From Euglena gracilis (Eukaryota > Euglenida > Euglenophyceae > Euglenales), in assembly GCA_039621445.1 (NCBI GenBank), contig CP154955.1, positions 49,832,086-49,896,085 of the forward strand: a stretch of 64,000 nucleotides of DNA, written 5' to 3'. The position numbers and the translations under genes are program-made. The notes under the pieces are model-generated. The model was not told the origin of the DNA. It made no database searches and saw only the letters and a list, made by a program, of their open reading frames with translations. This document shows positions 11,101-22,559 of this stretch, one piece after another (positions within the stretch are counted from its first letter, which is position 1; each line of letters opens with the position of its first letter).

Positions 11101-14100
11101 CCACAGGTCTGTCTGGGGTGGCGGGGTCCAATAAACCAGCGTCTTTCTTCCCCAAACCAGATGAAACATTTTTCCAGTCTTATCCACTCACGTTTGGATG
11201 GGGGGTTAGGTTGTTTCCCAACCAGGCCCCTGCAAATTAGAGCTCGTCCGAAATCCGCCTGTCCAATTTCTGGTGGGCCCCCCTTGGTGGAGAGGTGTGC
11301 TGGCAGCCCCAAGTTGGGGGGGACCCCCAGCTCCCCCACCCTTCGGGGGGGAGGGGTCTAGCTGGTTGGTTTTTCAGCTCATGGAAATTCCGGATCCCCC
11401 TCCCCCAGGGCAGAACGGGAATCGGCCAAACAGCCAGGGTGGTGGGTGGGGGGGGGGGGTCGACCACCCCCCCCCCCACCCCCTGCATGGTGGGGGGGGT
11501 CGACCCCCCCACCTCTTTCCGTATTTCCGGGAGCACCAATTTTGGACCCAAAATTTTTTTTCCACCGCCTTTGGCGCCAGGTGTTTTTTTGACCCATTTT
11601 GGGACTCATATGGGAGGTCCCCCCACCCCACCCCAAAACCCCATTTTTTCACATCTTCCAAAAAAATCAACATTTTTTCAAAATTTTGATTTGAGAGGTT
11701 TTGAAGCAAAAAAAAGCTATTGAAAATCAAAAAAATTTCCAAGAGAAAAAATGTCAATAAAATTTGATTGTGCCAAAACTTCGTCCATTTTTTTGACCTT
11801 CGTTTTTTTCACCCCCCTCCTAAAAGCTACCAATTTTTAACCCTGAAATTTTTGAGATTTTTTTTGTGAAAAAAATGTGGTTTTCCATCAAAAAATCATG
11901 TATTTTGGGTTCATTTTTTCAAAAAATTTCACAAAATTTTCTGGCCAAAATCCCCATTTTCCCGAAGTCGGTGAAAATGCTGTGGTGGATGGGGGGGTCG
12001 ACCCCCCACCTCCTGGGTGGGGGGGTCGACCCCCCCCCACCAGGCCTTCCCGTTCTGCCCTGCCCTCCCTGGGGGGGACCTCAAGCAAAGGCCTGCTCTC
12101 AGTTGGGTTTGGCCTCATCAGGTCTGTTGTTGAATGTTTTTTTCCCTGTCAAGTTGCACCACGTTTGTCTAAACAACCCCCCCCCCTGAGAGATTGTCTC
12201 CTGCCGCTTACCGGTCTCCTGCTTGTGCTCGCTGACTTGTTTCGAGACAATTTCACGGAGGGGCCCGTTTTCTGTGCTTCTTGCGATTCCTCCATCTTGT
12301 TTTTGGCGCCCGGTGTTCGTTGGCAGGATCTGGGGACCTGCGAGTATTGTCTGCCCTGCTTGTGATTGGCGAAGGCCATGTGTGAATTCTGCAAGGTGCC
12401 TGAGACCAGGGATCGGCTGGAAGCATTTGGCCCAAGAAAACAGTGGGAACGGCCCCCCCTCCAGGTTCCCAGCCAAAAATCCAAATAATATTAGCCCCCT
12501 CCCCTCCCCCGCAGGGCGGTCTGACACATTCGACCAAAAATTGCACAAACATGGAGGGACAACATGCAATGTCCGGCCGAAAATTGATGAACTCCGGGAA
12601 AATTTGGACCTTTCCACCCAACATCAAAAGTCGGGTTTCGTCGTTTTTAATCGTTCGATCCCCTGACCCAGGGCTGTATGAGAATCCCTGCAACCCTGTG
12701 GGTGGGTGGGGGGGGGGGGTCCGACCCACCGGGACCCGCCTTTGCCACCCTTTGGCCGAGGTCAAACAATGTTGAAAACGTGAGACCATTGTTGTCAATT
12801 CAAACAGAATAGAAAACCCCCCTTGGATTTGCAGTGCGACTGACTGGTGGCTCCGGGGGGTTTCTATTTGACGTGGGTCCCCCTTTTTTGATGGGCACCG
12901 GGATCTCTTTGTTGACCCCTGCTTGAGACATTTGAAGATTTTGATGGCAAGGAAGTGCGCTACGACGGTACTCCTGGTGTGCGCTGGTGCGATGTGGAGA
13001 GGTGAGAAGGAAAGCAAAGACAGGAAAGCCGGGGAATGTAGGAAAACTTTGAAGGATAAAAAAACTATTGAGACAAATGAGTTTGTTATTTTTCTGAATA
13101 TTTCCACGACCGTTGTTTTTTTCGGTCGAAAGGGATCACCCAAGCCCCATTTATTGTGCAAAAAATGGGCACATGCAAGGCTTCTGTTTAAGGTTTCGCA
13201 TTGCCCCAGGGGGGGGGGTGCTGGAGTGCAGCTAGTCCAAATTTAGCCAGCAGAAATCCTAGCAGACCCCCCGGGGGGTCTGCTGGCAGGGCTAGCTAGT
13301 TGAATTTTTTTTCTAATGACCGGCGAGAAGCACCGAAAATTTTGGACCCCCAAACCTTGCCAAAAATGCCTATTCTGACCAGTTTTGGATTTTTTTTGGA
13401 ACAAATCAGCCAAAAATGCATTAAAAACCTCAATTTTCATTGGCGTGCAGCGCCGGAGGATTTTTTTTTTCAATCAGGGGGACCCCCTGACCCCCCCATG
13501 GGGGTCCAGTGGACCCCCCCCCCCGGGTCTTTGAGCAAAAGCCTGGTGCATGCGGATGGTGTCACAATGCTGCAAAATTTCTCAAAACATTGCATCACTC
13601 CTCCCCCAAATCTTCCATCGGGGGTGCAAGTTGCATATTTTTTTTTGCACGATCCAAACCTTGAAAATTTTATTCTTCACCCATTTTTTTTGTAGTTTTT
13701 GCATGACGAAAAGTTTGCAAAATGTGCATTTTTGCTTTTTTTTTGGCATTTTTGCCCTCCCAATGTTTGCAATTTCTTGGGGTTATTGCTCAGGCACATT
13801 GCTCTTCCACCAGAATACCCAGACAACACAAAGTGTTGCACACTCCGATTTTCTTCAGCCAGATGGGACCCAACCAACCAACCCAGCCAACCGGCACCTT
13901 TTTCCCCGCCAGCACCTCTCAGCTGGGCTTCGGACCCCCCCCCCCTCGGGAAGGCTCGAATTTTATTTCCGAAAAAGGAAGCCAGGCTGGATCGAATAAA
14001 CATTGCCGCAAAACGTCAAAAAATTTGCCATTTTTGGCTTTTTGGGCATTTTTTGGGGTACCCCCCCCCCCTTGCCTACTGACCACCCCCTTATACCGAC

Positions 14101-17100
14101 CACCCCCCGGTCAAGGGTTGCAGGTTGGGGGGGGGGGGTGTACGACCACGCCCCCCCGGTCGGGGGTTGCAGGTGACCACCAAAATTTTTTTGACCTCTC
14201 ATGTGCTTGTCGACCAGCTTTTTTTCCCGTGTTTCCTGTCCATTGAGTGTTCCTCATGTTCCCTCCGGGGAGTCCTGTTTTGTTTGAACATATTGATGGC
14301 ACCTCTGTTGCTGGTGTGGTCATTGGTCCCTCACCTCATGGGGAGAAATATTACCGTTATGAAATTGCACCTTTTTTGGCTTTTGGTTTTGTTTTGGACC
14401 CTAGTGGTACGACCACCCCCCGGTCGGGGGTTGCAGGTTGGGAGGGTGTATGACCCCCCCCCCCAGTCGGGGGTTGTAGGAACCCGGTCGTTGGACAGGG
14501 GGGGGGGACGGGTACCCTTCGTCCACCTCCCAGCCAGCCAGACCCCCCCCCCCTCTGGACCCCCTGAGGGGGTCCAGCCAGCGCCTTTTTTCCAGCCGGC
14601 CCTTATTGATTTATTATTCATATCATATTACGGTGCCGTCATTATTTTTATGTGCTGCCCAACATGCGCACGCATGCCCAGGCTGCATCCGCAAACTCAA
14701 GAAGCTGGTGGAGGCGGGCAAGGTTGAGGCGCCGGTGCAGTACTGGGTGCATAACCCAGAAGGCCAGGGCGAGGTGCAGTTCAACCCCCCGGGGGAATGG
14801 CTCAACAAACTGGGTTGGATTGGGTTGGCTCTGGTTGGACTGGACTGGATCCCCACGGGCCAAGGGGGGAAGCCCACAAAAAACCATCTTGCCTCAAAGG
14901 CATTTTGGGGCCGATCTGCAAACAGCAAAATGGGTGTATTTTGTGGGCTGACAGCAGGGAAAATTTTGACCCCCCCCCCAACCCTACGGGGGGTCCAGCC
15001 AGCCAGCCATCCCGGACCCCTCCCCCCCATCAACAAGATTTATTTGTTTCCAGCCGCCCGAATTTATGCATTTATTTATTTATTTCCCCCGCTTTGGGCG
15101 GCTGGACGGTATCGGATTTTTTGCTATCGGGGGTCCAAAAATGGGTCAAAATGGGTGAAAACAAGGTGGGAAAAAGCTGTCAAGGACATTTTTGGGGGTC
15201 AAAAATCGATTTTTGGCATAATTGGCAGTTTTTTGGACATTTTTGCAATTTCTATTTTTTTTGGCATATGGTTCGACCTCGGGTTGAGCCCAGCTCCAGC
15301 TTGGGACCCCTATGGGGGAAGGGGGGGGGTCAGCCAGCAGCCTTTTCCATCCACCCCAATTTTCCAGCCTCTGAGCTGGACAGCCCGGGGGGGGGTCGTT
15401 AAGCAACCAGGGAGGCAGAGAGGGAGGAAATGTGCACCATGCAGTTTTTGCAGGGTTTTTTTTTGTTTTGGCAGTGCTTTTGTGGGGAATACCTGCAAAT
15501 GAAAAATATTATAATAAATAATATATGTTTTCTTTTAAAATTTGGAAAGAGTGTCCCCCCACAGCCGGATTTTGTCCCAACAGCTTGCCCAATTATTTTT
15601 GCAAGGCTTTGGGTGGTTTTTGCATGTTAGGATTACTCTTCCCCATGTTCATGTTCTGCCTCCCTGACATGAAGAGGGTCCCCTCCCAAATAATTTTGCC
15701 CCCCTGCCAAGTTTGTGGACCCATCTTTTTGGCCCCAACTATAGATTCATTTGACACCTTTGTGACCCCCCCGGGGGTGGGTTTTCGAGAGTGGGCGGGT
15801 GGGTTGGGGCCCCGGTACCAGGGATGGATGGGAAGCCCTTCGGTATTGAGGTAGGTGGTAGGGGGGTCCCGACCCCCCCCCCGGGGGTAAGGTGGTAGGA
15901 GGGGGGTCTGGACCGCCGGACCCCCCCACCCCCCTCCTTGACAGGTGCCAAAAATAGCAGAGAATTTTCCTCCTGCGCACAGTGCCGGAAAATGAGCAAA
16001 AACACCCCTTTTGCTGACTTTTGGACACATTGCCCATTTTTTGATGTGTTGGTGTTGGTGATTTTTGACCAATTTCGACCCGATTTCCGGCCCTTTGCCT
16101 GGAAAATTCTTTTCAGCATTTTCAGCCAATTTTGGCTGGATTTTGGGTTGGTGGGTGGGTGGTTGACCCCGGCAGGATTTGGGGGGGGGGTTCGAAAAGT
16201 TGGTGGGTTTGTTTGGGCCCGGGACATACATCTCTCTAAGGTTTTGCGAACCCCCCGGGGGGGGGGGGGCGGCTGCAGCCAGCCCCGATTTGGCCCCCGC
16301 GCGGCCGCGGCAGCACCCACCCCCCCCCGGGGAGGGTGCGCTAGCCCAGCTAGCCAGCCCCGATTTGGGCCCAGCCCAGCCGCAGCAGCACCCCCCCCCC
16401 CCGGGAGGGGTGCTGCTAGCCCAGCTAGCCAGCCCCTTTTTGGGGGTCCAGCCCAAAATTTTTCGGCGCAAAGCGCCAAAATTTTTTTGAAAAACTGTGT
16501 TCAAAAGTGGCCAAAAATGGGGTTTGGGGGGCGTTTGGGGCATTTTGGGGGGGTTTCAGATGCATCATTTTTTCAAAACTGTGTTCTGCAGGTCATTTTG
16601 GGGCATTTTTCCGATTTCAGTCCAGCTCACCCCGGTTCGGGTCCAGCAGGGGCCCAGCCCCCCCCCCCCCCGGGGGGGGCGGGCTAGCCAGCCCAAATTT
16701 CTAGCCAGCCCAAATTTCTAGCCCTAGCCCAGCAACCCCCCCCCCCGGGGTCCTTAAAGAGATGTATGGCCCGGGAAACAGTGTCCCCTCAGGGGTCGCT
16801 TACCCCCCCCCCCCCTATGTCCAACGACCACTCCCCCCCGGTCAGAGGACAGAGGTTACCACTCGTTGGACATAGGGGGGGGGGAGGGTAGTGAATCTAT
16901 GGCCCCAACCCCCCTGCATAGTTATTTGTACCCTAACCCGTTACCTCATTTACCGCATTGCCTTGTCAAATGCTGTTTTCATTAATAATTTTCACACAAC
17001 AGAATGCTTCCTCTTGCTGGACAAGATCCCAATGTCACATTTTGGATGGTAAAGTGTGCATTCGAAAAAGATGCATTCAAAGCGGCATTTGGGTATATGT

Positions 17101-20100
17101 CTATCTGGACGACATGCTAATCAATGCACCCACCCCAACCATTCTGACAAACCATCTCAGCCTGGTGGTGGAGGATTTAATGGACACTGGGTTCACAATA
17201 AATTCCAAGAAAAGTCTGCTGCAGTAGTGCATCCGTCTTCACGTTGTTGGAGGTAATCGCGCCGAGCCCTGCCAGGGACGCCGCCTTCTATGGCCCGAAG
17301 ATCGACATCCAGGTGGAGGACTGCATGAAGCGCAAGCATCAGTGCGCCACGCTCAGGCTGCTGGGGCGGTGAGACCTCTGACTTCCAACCGAAGCACCCT
17401 CTCTGTTACCTCCCCCCCCCCTTGTCCAACGACCGGGCTTGTCTAACGACCACCCCCCCCGGTCAGAGACGATCTTTTTGTATACAATGTTGGTTCGGCC
17501 AAAATTGCTAAAAGTTGGCTAAAAGCAGTCAAAAATAGCCCAAAATGGCCTAAAATGGCCAAAGGATGGCCAAAAGTGCCCAAAAAGTTGCCAAAAATAG
17601 CAAAAATAAGGCAAAAATGGCCAAAAGTAGCCAAAAACAGCCTAAAGTGGCCAAAAATGGGCAACGTGGGCCAAGGTGTGGCCAACAGTTGCCAAAAGTG
17701 GCCAAAAGCGACCAAACATGGCGAAAAGCGGTCAAAAATGCCTAAAAATTCCCAAAAGTGCCCCAAAAATGTCCAAAAATGGCCAAAAGTGGCCAACCGT
17801 AGTCAAGAGATAGCATAAATGGCAAAAAACAGCCCAAAAATGGCCATTACCCCTATCTATGGTAAATTTTCCTCCAACTTGGGCTCCACCCCCCTTGTCT
17901 AACGACCACCCCCCCCTGGTCGGAGACGAACATTGGCCATTTTAGCGACCGCCCCCCTGGTCGGAGACGAATATTAGTGGTCGTTGGACAAGGGGGGGGG
18001 GGGTATGATCAAGCACCTGGAGCTAAAATGGCCCAAAATGGCCTGAAATGCCAAAGTGGCCTAAAAATGGCTTAAAATGGGCTTAAAATGGCCTAAAATG
18101 GGAAAAATTCTGTTGCGCGATTTTTTCCTTTGTGAACAACAGCCATTCGGGTGATGATTTCCAGTGTATTTTGTATATGTGGACGGCAAACAGTGGATTT
18201 GGTGGACGGTGGAGAAGCACAGCCCCCTCGTTATGATACAGCATTTATACCTGAAAAATGTCCTAAAATGGCCTGAAATGGGTAAATCTTTGGGCTTGAC
18301 TCCGCTAATCCCAAAATCCTTTCAAATGCGTGATTGTCTTGATGACCTCAGGAGTCCATTTCTTAATGACCTCCAGTTTACCAGGTGCGGCTTTACGCTG
18401 CCCGTTCCCCAGGATGTGACCGCAAAACTTAAAACCTATTTTCTGGGCACGACTCCTGTCTTGAATTTCTATTGACTTAAACGTATTTCAGGCTGAATTT
18501 GTTTAGGTCAGTCGATTTCCATTCAGGCGCCCGTTTAGGTCAGTCAATTTTCATTCCATTGAAATCTGTTGCTGGTCAGATTCGGAATTTTTGGTGAAAT
18601 TTTGGACATTTTGGATTTCCACTTTTTTTCGCCATTTTTGGTCCTATGGGGTCTGGAAGCGTTTTGGACCAGGCAAGGGCTAATGCGGTCAGATGATCAC
18701 AACTGGCTGAACTTAGGATGTCCCGTTTCATTTTCTGGAAGTTCAGAATAAGCATTCTGTGCAATTTGGCCAGATAGAGCAGCTTTCGATTGAGGGTGAT
18801 TTTGCAACCATCAACGACGCGTGTGTTGAAATTCTACTGACATTAGCAGATTTTTTGTTTACAAACAGAAAGATACGATCCCGATCGACTCAGTCTTAAA
18901 TACCACTACCCCCCCTTCATTTGAGCACACCTACGGCCTAAAGGACCCCCCAAATGCTCAATTAAGTAAGGGGGTCAATTAAGGGGGGGTAGTGGTAAAG
19001 GAAGTCAGGAATTTAAGTTTCATTGATCAAGAATTTGGAGAAATCTAGATATTGCCAACAATGTCCAAAGTGAGTTGATTTCCATTCAGGCGCCCGTTTA
19101 GGTCAGTCGATTTCCTTTCAGGCGCCCGTTTAGGTCAGTCGATTTCCTTTCAGGCGCCCTTTAGGTCAGTCGATTTCTATTCAGGCGCCCTTTAGGTCAG
19201 TCGATTTCCATTCAGGCGCCTGTTAATGGGCCAAAAACCACTTTTTTGGCAATATTTCCGTCCAGGCGGTTCGGTCAAATGAAATTCAAGACAGGCGTGC
19301 GGGCCCAGACAAAACAGGTTTTAGAAAAATCGACCGACACTTACAGATTCAGCAGGTGCGCCAGGCCGCTCGCTTCGCTCGCATGGCCCAGCGCCCCTGC
19401 TGAATCTGTTAGTGTCGGACAATTTTTGTATAAATAATTTCGCGGAACGGGTGCTTGGTTATGATTTCTGTCCTGAAACTGTTGAGTTTTGCTTGGCTTT
19501 GAGGCTTTTCGAGAAAATGAAGCTGAAGCAAGGGTGAAACTCGTGAAGTCTGCATATGTGTGGCCACTGAATGGCATTGATGTTCGGGTGCCACTGCATC
19601 GTCGATTGTTGGATAAAGCATGCACACTCTAAGTTTAAGATGCAGGCGCCTTTTTGACACACGGGCACACACACACACACACACGCGCGCGCGCATGGAC
19701 ACGCACACACACACACACATATCATTTTTTGGGCTCTTTCTAGGGAACAGGGAATTGCATTGCAAGGTTTTGGGGGGTTTGATGGGGGCCCCATCCATTT
19801 TTGGTTTTATTTTCTCATTGCCACCCCTCCCTGACCAGCCCAGGGACCCACCCACGCCTCCGCATTAAATTCTGGCACATTGGGAGTTTGAATTCGTTTT
19901 TGCAATCCAGTGCAGTGGTCTGCAAATTGATTCAGCTGGATTTCAACCTCCCCGAGCGCTTCAAATTATCTTTCCCAGCGTTCACCCAAGTCACTGCCCT
20001 GTGCTTCAATGGAAGCGTTCTTTCTCGGCTGGGGTTGTGTGTGGTGTGTTTCTCTCTGGACTGAACCATATTGTGTAATGCATTGTATTGGTCATGTTCA

Positions 20101-21899
20101 GTTTTATGGTTTGGTCACTTGGACCAGGCTTTTGCTTAAGGGATTGCGGTGCCCGTCCTGGGGGGGGCCGGACTGCAGCTAGTCCAAATTTGGGAAGTGG
20201 GTTTTCTAGCAGGGCTAGCTAGTTGGAATTTTACTACCAGGCGCCGATTTTTTTTTGGGACATGGCCAAATGCCCGTTTTTGGATGGGACATGCAGATGC
20301 CAAATTTGCAAAAACCTTGGACATTTTGCCGGAAGCGTAACAAATACAATTTATTTTTGCTTCCTGGACAAGGCCCCCTCACATAGTTGCCATTGTAGCG
20401 TTTTCATTTTTTTTAGATGGTGGATTTAACCCTGGGCGCTTCAAAAGGTTCCAGTCCCCCCCCCCCCCCTTAAAAGCGGGTGCTTTTTGTGGCATGGTCA
20501 TTGTTTTGGGCACAAAGGACTGCAAGGGACAAGCAGCCCCCGTGGGGGCAAATCAAAAATGGGGATTGCAAAAAAAAAAATGGTTTTGACAAAAGTGAAA
20601 AAGTCCAAAATTTTTCAAAAGTGAAAAAGTCCAAAAAACAAAGTTTTTGGCAATTTTCATTTTTGTGGAACAAATCAGCCAAAAACCTGTTAAAAACCTC
20701 ATTTTTCCTCTGGCGCTGTGCGCCGGAGGAAAATTTTTTTCCAGTCCAGGGGACCCCCGGACCCCCTCCCCCCCCCGGGGGGGGGGAGGGGGGTCTAGCT
20801 AGTCCACTTTTTCCAGTGTCTAGCCGATTGGCTAGCCAGTACCCCCCCCCCCCCGGGGTCCTTAAGCAAAAGCCTGCCTGGGACCTGGGGGGGGTTGGGC
20901 TGAGCTCGCCCCCCCCCCCCCCGGGTTGACCCCCACCACCAAGCAGCCAGAGTGCACACAGGGGGTGACTGACTGGTTTTTTCGGAGCGACTGACTGATT
21001 TTTGGTCCAGACCCCCCGGGGATGGGGTCGGCCAGGATTGGCCGAAAGTGGCCACCGCTAAATGCGGTGGAAGATTTTTTAGAATTTTGACCAAAATCCT
21101 TTGATTTTTGGCAATTTTCGGCCGAGTGGCCAATGTGGCTGATCCCTCGGGGGGGGGGGGAGTGGGATTGGCTTTTAAAAAGTGACCGACTGGTTGTTTT
21201 TTTAAAGTGGAAAGTTACCCTCTGGGGGGTCACTTTGCAATAGTATGGTCCAGACCTCCCCAGCCCAGTGCCAGAGGTTTTGTTTTTAAAAAGAAAAAAC
21301 ACATCCGGGGGGCACCCACACGCACATGGGTTGGGGGGACTCACGTTGGGGTTTTGGGTGTCAATTTTGGACACCCAAGGTCGGCAATGATGTTTTTTTG
21401 GTGCTTTGTGCCGAAAATAAAACATATGCGCGCGCTTCCCTCCAGGGGGGGGTACCCACCAGACCCAACCCCTGGCTCAGCAACCCGGAGAAAAAATGAA
21501 CACTTTGGTATTTGGGTTCTTCCGTCTGAAATAAAAAACAAATAATTCCTCTCACCAAGACCAAGCGAAATCCAGGTGCCCAGTGGAAGTTCAACCCCAA
21601 ACAAACATACACCAGAGGTTTTTTTGGGACCTGTGGGGAGGTTGTATTGACGGCGGGTGGCCGCTGCTGCCACATCATGAGCCAGCAGGAGAAGGAGGCG
21701 CGGGAGGCGGGGGGCGGGCGGAGGGTGGGGGGGGTCGGCGTGCGTGGCGGCCAACACCCGGCCCGTGGTGGTCCACCGCGCCATCCTGGGCAGCGTGGAG
21801 CGGATGCTGGCCGTGCTGACGGAGCACTGGGCCGGGAAGTGGCCGTTCTGGATCAGCCCCCGACAGGTGGACCTGTGCATGCGTGCACGCGCATGAGTT

Positions 21900-21930
<31 letters not shown>

Positions 21931-22511
21931 TGTGCGTGTGCCTGTGCGTGTGCGTGTGCGTGCATGCATTGTGTGCGTGTGTTTGTGTGTTGTGTGTATG
22001 CAGGGGGGGGAATATGCAACTTGCATAATTTGCCTTTCTTTTGCATAACCAGGTTTTTCTGAAATTTGCATTTTTGCATTTTTTGCATAAATTTTTTTGC
22101 CCTGGAATATTTTTATGCAAAAAATGACCTTTGTGCTGCATTCCTAGCATCTTGAATGCTCTCATTTTTGTAAATGTCCTAAATATCCGCTTTATTGATG
22201 TTCAATGGTGACCTGGAGGGACGATTTGCTTAGACTGAACGTGCAGGTGCCATTCATGTTGATTTTCAAATCTTTAGTATTTGCCGTTCTCTTCCAGGAG
22301 GTCCTCTTTGTGAGTCATTGACAGGTACACCGGCATTGTCACATGTTTACGGATTTTAGGCAGCAAAACTCTGTTGTATTCCAGCCTTTTCTCAGGGGTT
22401 TTAGGCAAGTTGCATTTTTTTTGCATTTTTTTGCATTTTTTGACTTGCATAATTTGAAGGGCCAAGTTGCATCCCCCCCCTTGGTGTATGTTGTGTGTGT
22501 GTGTGTGTTCG

Positions 22512-22559
<48 letters not shown>

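Larger units (their letters stand above)
11009..14690 (+). other. TARS intron 9 (nonconventional, 3682 bases)
   Basis: CAG at +4 to +6 and CTG at 14683-14685 (-8 to -6). It contains a 655-bp inverted-repeat element (11407-12061), an element of the CAGG...CCTG family ending near 13550, MITE 3 (14059-14514), and two short coding-like islands of unknown origin. Confidence 0.88.

Noticed and set aside
19929-20064. Longer exon 12 following the open frame past TCT
   Set aside because: Residues after FKLS lose all ThrRS similarity, and no later donor pairs with the exon 13 acceptor in phase.
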